From NCBI GenBank assembly GCA_022605405.1, contig JABYQQ010000019.1, positions 682,001 to 746,000 of the forward strand: a stretch of 64,000 nt of DNA, in the 5' to 3' direction. The position numbers and the translations under genes were made by a program. Positions 11,047 to 21,778 of the stretch are shown here, piece after piece. The notes under the pieces were generated by a model, which saw only the letters and a program-made list of their open reading frames with translations, ran no database searches and was not told the origin of the DNA. Each line of letters opens with the position of its first letter. Position 1 is the stretch's first letter. The DNA is from Earliella scabrosa (lineage: Eukaryota; Basidiomycota; Agaricomycetes; Polyporales; Polyporaceae).

Positions 11047-12284
11047 GATGCGTGATCGCGAGGTGAGGCCTGAGGTTATGATTATGTGGGAGATACGGGG
11101 GGAGGGATGTGTGAGAGATAGACAAAGATGCGTGTCCAAGTTATACTGACTGCTCATCTCGGACTTCGGACACAGTCCGCCGCGTAATAGTCCCATGTGA
11201 CCAGCGCCGGTCGGGATTCCTGTCAGTGTGAGACTTCTCGCTCTAGGTTCCAATACTGTACCGTTCGGCGATTGCGGGCCACTAGGGATTTGGAAGACGT
11301 CGTGTGGTTTACTAGCCCCACGGACCAGTGAGGAGTACGTACTGGGTTACGTGGTGAGTTCTCTGCTCTCAGCTGTTCTCTCGTTCTGATAGCGGAGTAG
11401 TGAGTGCTGTCCGCGGGATATGGATCGGCGAGTGCTGAGAACTCGATCCTTGCATCTATTTCTGGTACTTCTGACGAGGATTGTCTTGTCGAACGCCCAC
11501 GAACGTGAACGGTGAACCTGGGACAGAGGTAGCCCTCCAGCCGTGCAAGTGCGCTCCGACTAGATGTCGGAACAGCCTGCTGATCCCCGTGGCACCCGAG
11601 TCATCTATGCTTCGCGTCAAGGGTGTCCAGATGGCCATGTACAAGGAGCTACTAACCCACTCAAACGCCATTTTCGCTCGGGTATACCGGATCACGAAGC
11701 AGCTGCAAAAGTTGAAGGCCACGGTCCGGAGGCTTGCGAAAGGCTTGGGAATCGGATTGCCACCGGCGGGCCCTAAACTTCAACGAACTTCGGTGTCGTC
11801 ACACATAAGTCTCAGTGGTCCTCAACCTGGTTCGGCGGCGAAGAGTGCATTAGACATAGCAGACATATGCATAGCGGGTTGGAGCCTGTTGGAGCAGGAC
11901 ATCAAGACGCCTGTCCAACTTTTGTTTGTGCATGTTGGGGATGCGCACAAGCGCCGTAATCTCCGCGTTGACCCTCGTTGACCGGAAAACTTCCCTCAAC
12001 TCCACATGCACAGTAAGTTCACGTCCATCTCACGCAGTTTAACTGGCTACGCTTTGGGCTAACAGATATTCTTACTGACAGCCCGGACCTAGTACTGTGG
12101 GCACACATCACTCTCACTGCTCAGGTTCGTAGTATAGTGACGACTCGCAGCCTGAGACTCAAAACATATCAAGCAACTCTCAACGACATAGATACCCCAC
12201 TCGAAGGTACCCTGATACTTCGTCTCAGATGTGCTCATGATGCACTGACGTGGCTGATAGGGAACGCTCAGCGCTGGCAGTGTC
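11047..12284. other. Intergenic between esterase 1 and F-box gene 3
   Basis: 1.2 kb between two divergent genes. A 166-codon open frame at 11481-11981 (+) and an 88-codon frame at 11456-11722 (-) overlap antisense. Neither has a recognisable domain. The + frame has a Lys/Arg-rich helix-like stretch (KQLQKLKATVRRLAKGLG) but no support as a gene. Promoters of both flanking genes must lie here. Confidence 0.4.
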
Positions 12285-13791
12285 ATGTCGCGGTCATCGC
12301 CCCAACTTCATCGCGACATCCTCAGGATCATCGCGGAGTATGCCGACAGGAGGACTGCATGTGTCATGATGCGCTGCTGCCGTGCCCTCTATCAAGATGC
12401 TGTAGCGACAGTTCTCGCCGAGCCCGTTCTTCTCGACTACTACTGGGTCGGCCGTATTCGAAGTGACAATCGCCTTGTGTCGTTCATTCGATTTATGCGT
12501 GCCGAAGACGGACGACGCTGGCGCCTTCTCCGAGGTCTTATGTTTGGCGACCGTGAGTTCAACCCTCGGATGGCACAGGCCTTGGCAGAGGGTATTCGCC
12601 AAGCTACGAACATCACCTACCTGGAGTTCGAGCAGCTGGAATCCCTCCTCACTAAGCACGGCGACATCCGCGACGCACTCACTACTCTCAAGAATGTCAA
12701 GCACCTCAAGCTCTCCAACGCCGCGAAACATGCTTGCACGTTCCTCGAAAGCGTTCAATGGCCACTCGTCACTGTTGGTCTTGTGATCGCCGAGGAGTCG
12801 GGCGGAGAGTGGGACCTACCCGACATCTACAAAAGACTGCATCCTGCATCACTGCTCCGGTCGGCACGGGAGACGCTCGTCCAAGTCTCGTGCAATTCAT
12901 GGGACATAACTCAATACAGCAAGGACTCGCCGGATTATCCAAACGTCAAGCGCCTCGAGATCGAAGGCGTATGGTTTCCGACGATGCCCCAGTGGGTCAA
13001 GACGTATCCCAACCTCACAACTCTCCTGGTGTTCCCGTCGGGAACAGACATAGCAGACATGGACGAAGATGACAGGGCGGAATTCGACTCCATTCGACAA
13101 GCCAATTTGGAGGCACTTGAGAAGCGTTGCTGGCCCAAATTGGACGGAGTCATAGCCGGCAGTGTGGCGGATTTCTACGTGCTCGGACTTCCCTGCCGCG
13201 TCCACACGCTCGACCTTGGTGTCGCAACCTGGTGTCTGCCGCTCCTTCCCGATGCCCTGGACCGCGTCCGCCCGGTGGTGATACGGGTTTCGACCGACGG
13301 CGAGTTCTTCGCGTCCAAGTTCAAAACATACTTCGAGCAAGCTTCGAACGCCCTCCAGGACCTCGAGGAGCTCAAAGTCACAATTCGCTTTTATAGCGAT
13401 GTACAGGACATCCCGCGTGTTTTGGTGAGTCCAGTCGTTGAACTCGTTTTGCGAGAGTTTCTCTGACCTGTCACAGATTGAAGTGCTTTCCATGCTGCAG
13501 GTCATGCCCAAGCTTAGATCCCTCACGCTCTACCTTGACTGCTTGCTCACGGACGGTCGGATGCACATTGGCCCTTCTCCCCCCTCTCCAAAACCACTCA
13601 ATCTCGCGGAGAAGTCCCTCCATGAGTTCGAGCGAAGTGCGTTCTATCGGACCCTCTTCCAAGCCGTACCTCCTTTACAAGCGGTCAACCTCGAAATCTC
13701 TGGTGTCCGGGACATGGAACCCGTAGACGAGCGGGTGATGAGATTGGAAGCAATGGCTCAGTATGGATGCGGCTTCTCTCCATACAGGTGA
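12285..13791 (+). CDS. F-box-like protein, paralog 3
   Basis: Exons 12285-13424 and 13477-13791 (52-nt intron), 484 aa. It starts MSRSSPQLHRDILRIIAEY. The F-box-like helix set, RLLRGLMFG, KHLKLSNAAKHAC, HPASLLRSARETL and WVKTYPNLTTLL are shared with paralogs 1, 2 and 4, and the intron sits at the same codon after PRVL. Exon 2 is longer than in paralogs 1 and 2 and ends SPYR at a TGA that overlaps a GTGAGT, so a further 3' exon is possible. It is probably a substrate receptor of an SCF ligase, with target unknown. Confidence 0.78.
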
Positions 13792-13947
13792 GTGCCAGGC
13801 CTCTCAGCTGCGTAATGTACCCTCATCCGACCATGCCGTGCGTCATGACATTATTCTCTAGTTAGTTCCCAGTAGGATATTGTACCTGTGGTCCCGTGAA
13901 TGGCGAATACAGACTGTGACGGTAGCTACCTCGCGGCGATGCCCGTG

Positions 13948-15337
13948 TCACGATGCGCTCGTGAAGCTGAGCAACCACTTCAGTCCTTCACGCGCATCAC
14001 GATCCACCTTCGCGGCGACCGCAATGGCAGGAAACGAGTAGTAGAAGCCGTGCCCGACCCCTTCGTTTCTGCATGCAGCCAAATCCGGTCAGCAAACACG
14101 GACGGTAGAGGGGGACTGTAACGCGCACCTCACAAGCTTGGTGGGCACTCCGGCCTCGCGCAGGACCTTCTCGTACACGACGCCGTCGTCGCGAAGCGGG
14201 TCGAGCTCGTTCACGCGTATGAACGCTGGAGGAAGGCCTACATGGGAAGACGCGAGGAGCGCGTTCACTCGCGGGTCCTCAGGGGGTGCGTTGTACAGCT
14301 CTGCAACAGTACGACGATCAGTAAGCGTCTCCTGCTAAGAAAGGGGCCCGGTACTGACGGTGGTAGGTATAGATCAGCTCATGGTCGAGAAACGGAACGT
14401 TCTTGTTCTCCTCGAAGGCGAGCATGTAAAGCTTGTACTTCTCGGGGACTGTGGCGAGCGGGTGCCAGATGACGGGCTCGATGAGGTACTGGCCCGTGAT
14501 GGTGCGACCGTGTGCGCCGAAGAATGGATCGTCGCGAGCTTGTAACGCGATCGTTGCGGCAAGGTTGGCACCTGAAGAGCCGCCGCCAACCAAGAAGCCC
14601 TTGTCGAGGGACACCTTGAGACGCGAGGCGTTTTCGGCTACCTGTAAACAAGCCACTTCGATTGGAAGAGGTTGAGCCGTACAGTATGTCAGAACTCACC
14701 CACTTGACCGCAGCATAGGCATCGTTGAACGGAGTAGGGAAGGGGTGCTCAGGGGCGAGCCTACGGGAAGACATGGTCAGATGCGCGGTCGCGCGAGAGA
14801 GCGACAACAGGACGTACCTATAGTCAACGCTAACGATAGCGAGCTGCAACTCTACGCTGACTGTGCGCAGATAGTTGTCGTCCATATTGGCAAGATCTCC
14901 GATGACCCAGCCTGAAAGCGCTTCGTCGTAGCAAACAGCGATTAGAGAAGAAGCTGCAGCGTACCTCCACCATGGAACCAGACCAGGACTGGATAGGTCT
15001 CGTCATCGTCGCGACTAGTAGGCCTGACCACACGCAGGGTGATCTCCCCGTCTTCAACTGGGATGTTCTCATCGCCCACGAAGTAGTGATCCTCTATGGA
15101 ACCGTGCCAAATGGTCAGCAATGATTTGAAGATCGCAAGGACGGGAGACCGACCTGAAGGGAGTCTCTGCGCGTAGAACTCTGCGAAGGAACCAATCACG
15201 ACTTTTGTCTGCTCTCGCGCGTGGGCGACCAGCGAGACGAGCGAGACGCCTTCTGGAGGAGGGGCTTGCGGCTGTGTGAAGCGGGGGTCGGTTTGTAGTG
15301 CAGCGGCAAGTTCGGGATCAAGTTTCGTAACGTCCAT
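13948..15337 (-). CDS. Alpha/beta-hydrolase fold-3 esterase, paralog 2
   Basis: Minus-strand multi-exon gene, start ATG 15337 (MDVTKLDPELAAALQTD). Landmarks: VLVWFHGGGT (about 14975), elbow GGGSSGANLAA (about 14590), LRDDGVVYEKVLREAGVP (about 14160) and GHGFYYSFP (about 14045), ending TSAS before TGA 13948. The nucleophile motif reads G-G-S-S-G instead of the G-D-S-A-G of the other three copies. The serine is kept, but the neighbouring Asp and Ala have changed. It is convergent with F-box gene 3, with a 156-nt gap. Intron borders are approximate. Confidence 0.78.
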
Positions 15338-15634
15338 CGTTGCGAATGAACGGGAATAGCGGAGCGGGATATACGCTGGTGATAAAGAGACGGGCGGCGA
15401 AAATACTGTTCTCAATCATGGTGCCATGTGCGCCAACCTGGGCTCGTACGAGGCTTTCTGCCAAGACCTTCAAGCAGGGCCGATCGAGCTCGATTGAGTG
15501 ATCTCACTCGACATGATGTCGTACCACAGTCAATCTTCATATTCACGAATGCATGCTGTGCCGAGCATGAGCTGGATGGACGGACTTGGAGACGCGCGGC
15601 TTTGTCGAGGCATCAATGAGCGATTGCAGTCGTG
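15338..15634. other. Gap between esterases 3 and 2
   Basis: About 300 nt between the end of esterase 3 and the start of esterase 2, both minus-strand. No gene is seen. It should contain the promoter of esterase 2. Confidence 0.4.
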
Positions 15635-17022
15635 CTACGTTTGTGTGCTTGTACGCGTCAGCAGCCACCTCAGTCCCTCTCTTGCATCCCGGTCAATCTT
15701 CGCCGATGCCGCGAGTGCCGGATACCAGTAGTAGAAGCCGTGTAGCGTCCCTGGGTTTCTACGTCCCCATGAGCCTGCGGCGAGCCCATAAACGATGAGT
15801 GGTTTATGATGCTTACCGAGCGAGTTTGGTCGCAACGCCCGCCTCGCGCAGGACCTTCTCGTACACAAGTCCATGATCGCGCACGGGGTCGTATTCCATG
15901 ACTTGTATGAAAGCGGGTGGAAGGTTAGCATGAGACGGTGCAAGAAGAGGGGAGACGCGGAGATCCGCCGGAGGAGCGCCATATGTTGCTAGTTCAACGC
16001 GTATGTCAGACGTGGGATACTACGGATAGCACAGCAAAGGCTCCAAACGCGACGTACTGAAGCTGTTGAGCATATGTTCGCTGTTTACCAGCGGGGCATC
16101 CTTATTGTCCTCGAAGGAGTGTAATTCGGCCTCGAACTTGTTGGGATGCGCGAGAGGATGCACGGCCAATAGCTCGCGAAGATATTGACCAGTCAATCCG
16201 CGCCCTTCGAAGAACGGGTCATCCCGCGCTTGAAGTGCTACGGCTGCAGCAATGTTGGCGCCTGCGGAGTCGCCTCCCACAAGGAAGCCCTTCTCAAGCG
16301 CAATGCCGAACTCAGAAGCATGCTCGGCGACCTGTAAATCCGCGTCTGAAATGGGATAAGACGAAGAGCCTGAGGCTACTCACCCATCTCAATGCCGCGT
16401 AGCTGTCGTTGAAGGGTGTTGGGAATGGGTGCTCGGGAACAAGTCTGAGATACTAACGTCAGTAAGTATGATAGTATGCCAGAATGGATCATTAATGACG
16501 AACCTGTAGCCCACGTTGACGATGGCCAGCTGCAGATCAATGGAGATCGTCCGCAGGTGAGCATCATCCATATCCAGGTCCCCAACTATCCAACCTGCAC
16601 GACGATGGCAAGTTGAGATCAAACCCAGAGGCTCGACATGGCTGCAAAGATACATGTAAAACGTACCTCCTCCATGGAGCCAAACAAGGACAGGGTAAGC
16701 AGACGTAGAGTGGTCATAAGACGTAGTAGGCGTGATGACCCGTATGGGGATCTCTCCATCTTCTACAAGCAACCGGCGCTCTTGAGATGTGCAGGGAGAA
16801 TCTATATCATATGTATGACACCGTCGAAGCTACTCTTGAAGATGAACGTTGCATACCTGGCGGAAGACGATTTCTGTGGTAATTGTCAAACGGCTGATGG
16901 ACTCGGATCCTGCCCTGCTCTCGAGCAAATTCATGCAGCGAAATGCCTTCCGGAAGGGTTGGCGGCTGAGAGAAGAACGGATCGGAGCGCAGCACCGTAG
17001 CGAGTTCAGGATCCAAGTTCAT
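15635..17022 (-). CDS. Alpha/beta-hydrolase fold-3 esterase, paralog 3
   Basis: Minus-strand multi-exon gene starting at ATG 17022 (MNLDPELATVLRSDPFF). It shows VLVWLHGGGTF (about 16680), GGDSAGANIAAAVA (about 16265), the acid-residue segment before VYEKVLREAG (about 15870) and LHGFYYWYP (about 15735), ending after RTSTQT. It has the same order and spacing as paralogs 1, 2 and 4. It is divergent from F-box paralog 4 across 508 nt, mirroring the esterase 1/F-box 3 arrangement. It is predicted to be a cytosolic ester hydrolase with unknown substrate. Confidence 0.78.
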
Positions 17023-17530
17023 GATAGCAAGGCAGACCAGTGACATAAAATCGCGAGCTATATATGTTGGACAGTGCCAGACTGAGGCTCTCGCCGACGG
17101 TTCCGCGGAAGTAAGTCACGGTGTGAGTCAGGCGCTGTCACGACTCACTGCTTACGGCCTCCGGCGGCACTAGCCCGCGGCCCGGTGGCATGGCTGGTCA
17201 CAGTCACGCGCCGTTACGGAACGTATTTTCCTGCTCCTCTCCTCCCCCACGAACAGCCACGAACAAAACACGGGTACCGAGTCGGACTCGACGAACGCAC
17301 AACAAAGTCGGACCAGTGAGTATCTCGCCTATACAGCTAGTGCTGGTTCATGTCTACGTTATGAACGCATTCTCAGATAGTCACGGTGTCAGAAGCCGCG
17401 ACTCGGTTGAGCGAACGTCTGCGAGTCGTGAAACTTGAGAACCAGTATGTGCATGTTGAGAGTCTGCCATTGCATTCGAATTTGACCCAGACTGCTCTAA
17501 CAAACAGCTCGTGTGATAGCATTCACTTGA
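17023..17530. promoter_or_regulatory. Divergent promoter region, esterase 3 / F-box gene 4
   Basis: 508 nt between two divergent starts. A TATA-like GCTATATATG at about 17052-17061 is about 30-40 nt upstream of the esterase 3 ATG. Nothing else is identifiable. Confidence 0.35.
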
Positions 17531-19065
17531 ATGCATATATCTATGACCCCCTCGGCGCCCTCCGAGTCGCCCCTCTACTACGACATCTTGAGTACCGTCG
17601 CTCAACATGCAGACACCGAAACAATCCTCTCAATCATGCGCTGCTGTCGGTCGCTTCACCGCGAAGCGATCCGAGCCCTTCTTGCAAAACCCGTCAGTCT
17701 AGATCGATCCTTCGGTTGCAGGCGCGACAAGACCATCGACTCGTTCCTTCGTTTCATGGGCGCAGAGGACGGCACCCGCTGGCGCTTGCTCCGCGGCCTC
17801 GTATTTGGTGGGATCCGACTCGAGCCAGAGACCGCGAGGGCAGTGGCTGAGGGTATTAGGTGTGCTCCGAACATCGAGTCCCTCGAATTCGAAGAGTTTG
17901 AAGATATGCTCATCTCTCACCGGATCCTTGGCGACGCGCTTGCAACCCTCCATAAGGTCAAGCATATCAAGTTAAGCCACGCCGCAAAGCACACCTGTCA
18001 ATTCCTCGAGCGTGTTCAATGGCCCCTTGTCACTGCGGAGCTGCGCTGGGCCGAACAGATGAGAGGCGATTGGGAGCTGCACAACATCGGCTCAAGGATG
18101 CACCCGGCTGCACTACTTCGACCAGCACAACATACCCTCGTCGAACTCACAGTCGCGTTCTGGGACGGTGATGACTATCGTTCTGAATTCCCCAGCTATC
18201 CGAACGTCAGGAGCCTGGACGTAGAGGGCCTCTGGACGCCTATCACGGGCGAGTGGGTGAAGACGTACCCTAACCTCCGCCGCATCGCGGTGTTCTCGTC
18301 CATCAGCGACACGAGAGGTGCGGACGAAGACGACGTACAAACATTTGGCGAAGTCCGAAACACGAACATGGAGGCTCTCGAGCAGCAGTGTTGGTCGCAT
18401 CTGGACGAGGTGACCGTGCGTGGCGCGGCGGAACTCTACATGATGGGGCTCCCCTGCCGCGTCCGCAAGCTCGACATTGGCTACGTGACCTGGTCCATGC
18501 GGTTCTTTCCCGAAGCGGTCCGCTATCTTCATCCCATTACCCTGACACTCCGCACAGGAGGTGAACAGTTCGGGTCCTTATTCAAGACGCACTTCGAAGA
18601 AGCAGCCCGTGATCTGCAGGAACTCGAAGAGCTCCACATTGAGGTCCGCTTCGAGCGCTCTGCATCGGACGTGGACGCCGCTCAGCAGCTGGTGAGTGTG
18701 TTTGCACCGGACGCTCCTGGGGACTACTCTCTTAACTACCAATATTCCAGGTCGACGGAGTTTCTGTCCTACAACTCCTCCCCAAGCTCCGCACGTTCGC
18801 GCTCACAGTCGATATAGAACGCTCCAGCACCTCACAGTTTTGGGTGGCACCTTCACCAGAGCCTTCCCTCGTCGACAAATCTCTCCTCACATTCGACCGC
18901 GGTGCTTTCTGCTGCGCTGTATTCGACGCGGTATCATCGCTAGAAAGTATCGAGCTCAAGATCTCCGGAGTGTGGAAGTTGGACCAGGACGAGATGCTTG
19001 TGAGAGCGGACCCGATAGAGGAGCGCTTTGTAAGACAGGAGGCTCTGTCGGGAGATAGACTCTAA
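17531..19065 (+). CDS. F-box-like protein, paralog 4
   Basis: Exons 17531-18691 and 18751-19065 (59-nt intron), 491 aa from ATG 17531. A second ATG at 17543 is equally possible. It shares the family pattern: YYDILSTVAQHAD, MRCCRSLHREA, RLLRGLVFGG, KHIKLSHAAKHTC, WVKTYPNLRR, CWSHLDEV, and exon 2 opening VDGVSVLQLLPKLR. It is the most diverged of the four paralogs. Its end converges on the terpene synthase, 81 nt away. The SCF substrate-receptor role is inferred from the family only. Confidence 0.78.
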
Positions 19066-19146
19066 GCCATCGCGAAGGACTACACATGCTCGTTGGCTGG
19101 TATAGCTAAATGATAATCATTGTGGTCGAAGATCGTGACGCTGTCC

Positions 19147-20378
19147 TCACAATCGCTCCAGCTCCTCCTGCATGAGCATGATCTCAATCTGTTCCCGATG
19201 CAAGTCTACCCTCCTCTCCTTGCGAGGGATAAGCGGGACCTTCTGCGCGGCAGCGAACTCGGTCCCGCGCTCGCCAAAGTAGCGTCCGCACTCTAAGCTC
19301 CAGCACCAGACCGCGCGACGGGTGTTGCCCATGTGCTCGAGGTATTCGCGCAAGAGCTCGTCTACCTCGGGTCCGAAGGACGGCATGGTCGCGAGGATCT
19401 TCAAGTATCGCGCCTCGAGCTCCTTGCAGCGGTTGGAGAGCCATTCGATGGCACCGGCGCGATCGAGCGCGTATTGGTGCATGACGACCATGACGATGTT
19501 GAAGTGATCGATGCCCGACGCTTGTTCACGGTTGTATGAGAGGATGTCCTAGTAAGAGAGCGTCAGCTGCCAGGTTGATGCCAGAAGGCCGTCTCCTACT
19601 TACGTTATCGATGCCGATGAGCTCGCACCCTATATAGGTGAGTTGGGAGACCATGGGGTGGAACAGCGCGTCGTCGGGCAGGGATAGGTGAAGTCCGCCC
19701 AGGGAGTAGAGCGACCGTGCACCAGTACCCTCCAGCCGGATGGCCCAGTACTCGGCTATGGTCAGGGGCGTGGCGCGGTCGCGCGCCTCCGCCTCCCTGA
19801 CGACAGACTCGAGGTAGTCCATGAACGTGATGAGGAGGTGCTTCGCGCCTTGAGGGGTTACTGTCTTGAGAACATGTACCCAGAACCTGGGTGCAAGCGG
19901 TGTGCACTCTGGAAAAACAAACCGAATGTGACACGTACTGTCTGGCAAGCTCTCCGATGACGATCTCGCCCGCGGGGCGATGCTTCTCGGGATGGTTCAA
20001 GGCGTCACGGCATATCTCGATCATTTCGTAAACCGTTCCGGCGGGTTCTACGTCAGTGTACTCGTCGATGACGAAGAACAGATACAGGAGGTTCAAAGAG
20101 ACGCGGAGATGGTCTACATGTCCCGCGTCAGCTTGCAAAGGGACGTGCTAATAGTGGCACGTACCTCGTGAGCCGCAAGGCAGCAAGAGCGCACTGCACA
20201 GATCGAAATTGCACTTGTCAAACGCGTATTGAGATTTCGGGTTGAACGGGCGGAGAGAGTGTAACCACGCTCGGCCCTCGACGGCGACCACCTCTTGCAG
20301 AGGGTTCAATCTCCGTTGGCATGGCCAGGTAGCGAGTAGATCGGGAATTCGAAGGTACTCGAACTGAGCTTGGCGCAT
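19147..20378 (-). CDS. Class I sesquiterpene synthase
   Basis: Four exons on the minus strand (20165-20378, 19939-20113, 19604-19886, 19147-19548) give 357 aa, the normal length for basidiomycete sesquiterpene synthases. The enzyme ionises farnesyl diphosphate with Mg2+ and cyclises the cation. The aspartate-rich motif is D88-E-Y-T-D92, in LFFVIDEYTDVE. The NSE triad is N224-D-I-L-S228-Y-N-R-E232, with a phase-0 intron falling between N224 and D225. The diphosphate-sensing pair R313-Y314 lies in GRYFGERG. The N-terminus RIPDLLATWPCQRRLNP matches the family opening. There is no transit or signal peptide. The product cannot be predicted from sequence by eye. It sits among four esterase and four F-box paralogs. 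No P450 is present in the window. Confidence 0.9.
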
Positions 20379-21239
20379 GTCGTGACGATGCCGGAGCGCG
20401 AGGTTAGTGCAAGGTAGATACCTGCGTCAGGAAGGCAAGTTGATGTCAAGCAGAGCGACGATTATATGCCCGATGCCGTGCCCCCATGGGTACTGCGATT
20501 GCTTCGGTACGCACCTCCGTGATGGGACAATGTCGACAGTGCCTCTTCACGTTCAGGATAGTCTCGTCGCCCATGGAGTTGCTAGGGTTGTGGTGTTCCG
20601 ACCAACGTCTACAGTCGTCGCTTGAGACATATGAGCTTCGAGAAAAACCGCGATGCTATCAATCCAAAGGGAACGTACAGTACGTGTGCAAGCAATACGA
20701 TGACAGAAAACGAATGCGTCATCGGAGGGTGTCGGCAGGCCCGGTAGGTGACATCGACCCTATCGTAGCTATTGGTAATATTGCTGGAGTGGGTGCAGCA
20801 AGTCGAGGGAAGCTAAGCGGCGCCGTTTCACACTAGGCCGAATGACCGGCTATGTTGCCCACCACAGGCCATACTCGTCGTTGCACGCACCGTTCTTGAC
20901 CAGATCGGCGGTGTTACTGATGGCGGAATGCCGCGGTACTCCTACGATCGAAAGAGCCAAAAAGTGCGCGCGATAGCGATCTGTCTAAGTGACCGGCGGT
21001 GCCACGCCGCGACTCGGAGTTGGAAGCCTGAGATGAGTCAACATTGAACTTTCGGGCCGAGAGACTTCCTGGGTGAGTGCGCAAAGCCAGCTCGGTGGTC
21101 CGTGCAGACTCGAGCTAAGCCAGAACTGACAGGTCTCCGTGACGAGGCCGAGTCGCCAACGGAGTCGGAGGGAGAGGTTGTTTGTTTGCTCGTGTTAGGA
21201 TCAGAGGCTATTGGCTTCCCAATTGAATCTTCCGCCACT
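20379..21239. other. Intergenic upstream of the terpene synthase
   Basis: No gene supported. Short open frames on both strands lack motifs. The first part must contain the terpene synthase promoter. Confidence 0.4.
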
Positions 21240-21520
21240 TGGCGATCACTTCCGGCGTCAACTGTTTAGTATCTTGCCAGCTCACACACGTTGTGATAAG
21301 TACACCACTGAAGACCATGGCGTCTGCTTACAAGCATATCCGGCCTCCTGTGCTTCTTGTTTGTGCGTGCATATGCGTAAACGAATATCGCCGCATGGAT
21401 CCGATCGAATGCTCACACCGCGCGGGCAGCAAGCATCCTTCCCGGCAACTTCATCTACATCGGAGTCAGCCTACCCGGGACGGACCGGTCTCACTCGTGT
21501 CTCTCCACTAGCCTGAACGA
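21240..21520 (+). pseudogene. Decayed DUF6534-type gene fragment
   Basis: At about 21435-21480 the frame reads ILPGNFIYIGVSLPGT, followed by a degraded LNER segment and a stop. This matches the GNFIYIGISIVGVK part of the DUF6534 gene at 2565-2610, including about 20 nt of nearly identical DNA. No intact exons for the rest of the protein are found around it and the following frame is broken. It is the remnant of a second DUF6534 gene about 19 kb from the intact one. Confidence 0.55.
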
Positions 21521-21778
21521 GCGTTAAGCGCTGTCGAATCGACTCCTCCACAGTATCAAGATGGGCTCATTCGATCCACGAAGGGTGGACACGAAGACTC
21601 CGCATGTGGGCCATGATAGGAATTGTAGAGGAGAGTCCGAGAGCGAGGACGACTAACGATGAAGTAATGAAACAAAGGGCACACTACTGTTTCCCAGGAC
21701 GTATCGCACACGCGTGCAGTCACGCGCAATACATCACCCCCCAAGATCGCTCCAAAGTCATGCAAAAGTGCGATTGCC

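Noticed and set aside
11481..11981. 166-codon plus-strand frame between esterase 1 and F-box gene 3
   Set aside because: No domain, no homologous copy near the other F-box genes, and antisense frames of similar quality.
19148..20378. 33-nt intron at the end of exon 1 of the terpene synthase
   Set aside because: A 51-nt alternative ending at GTAG keeps the frame, has normal length and gives a better match to the family (RDHLRVSLNLL).
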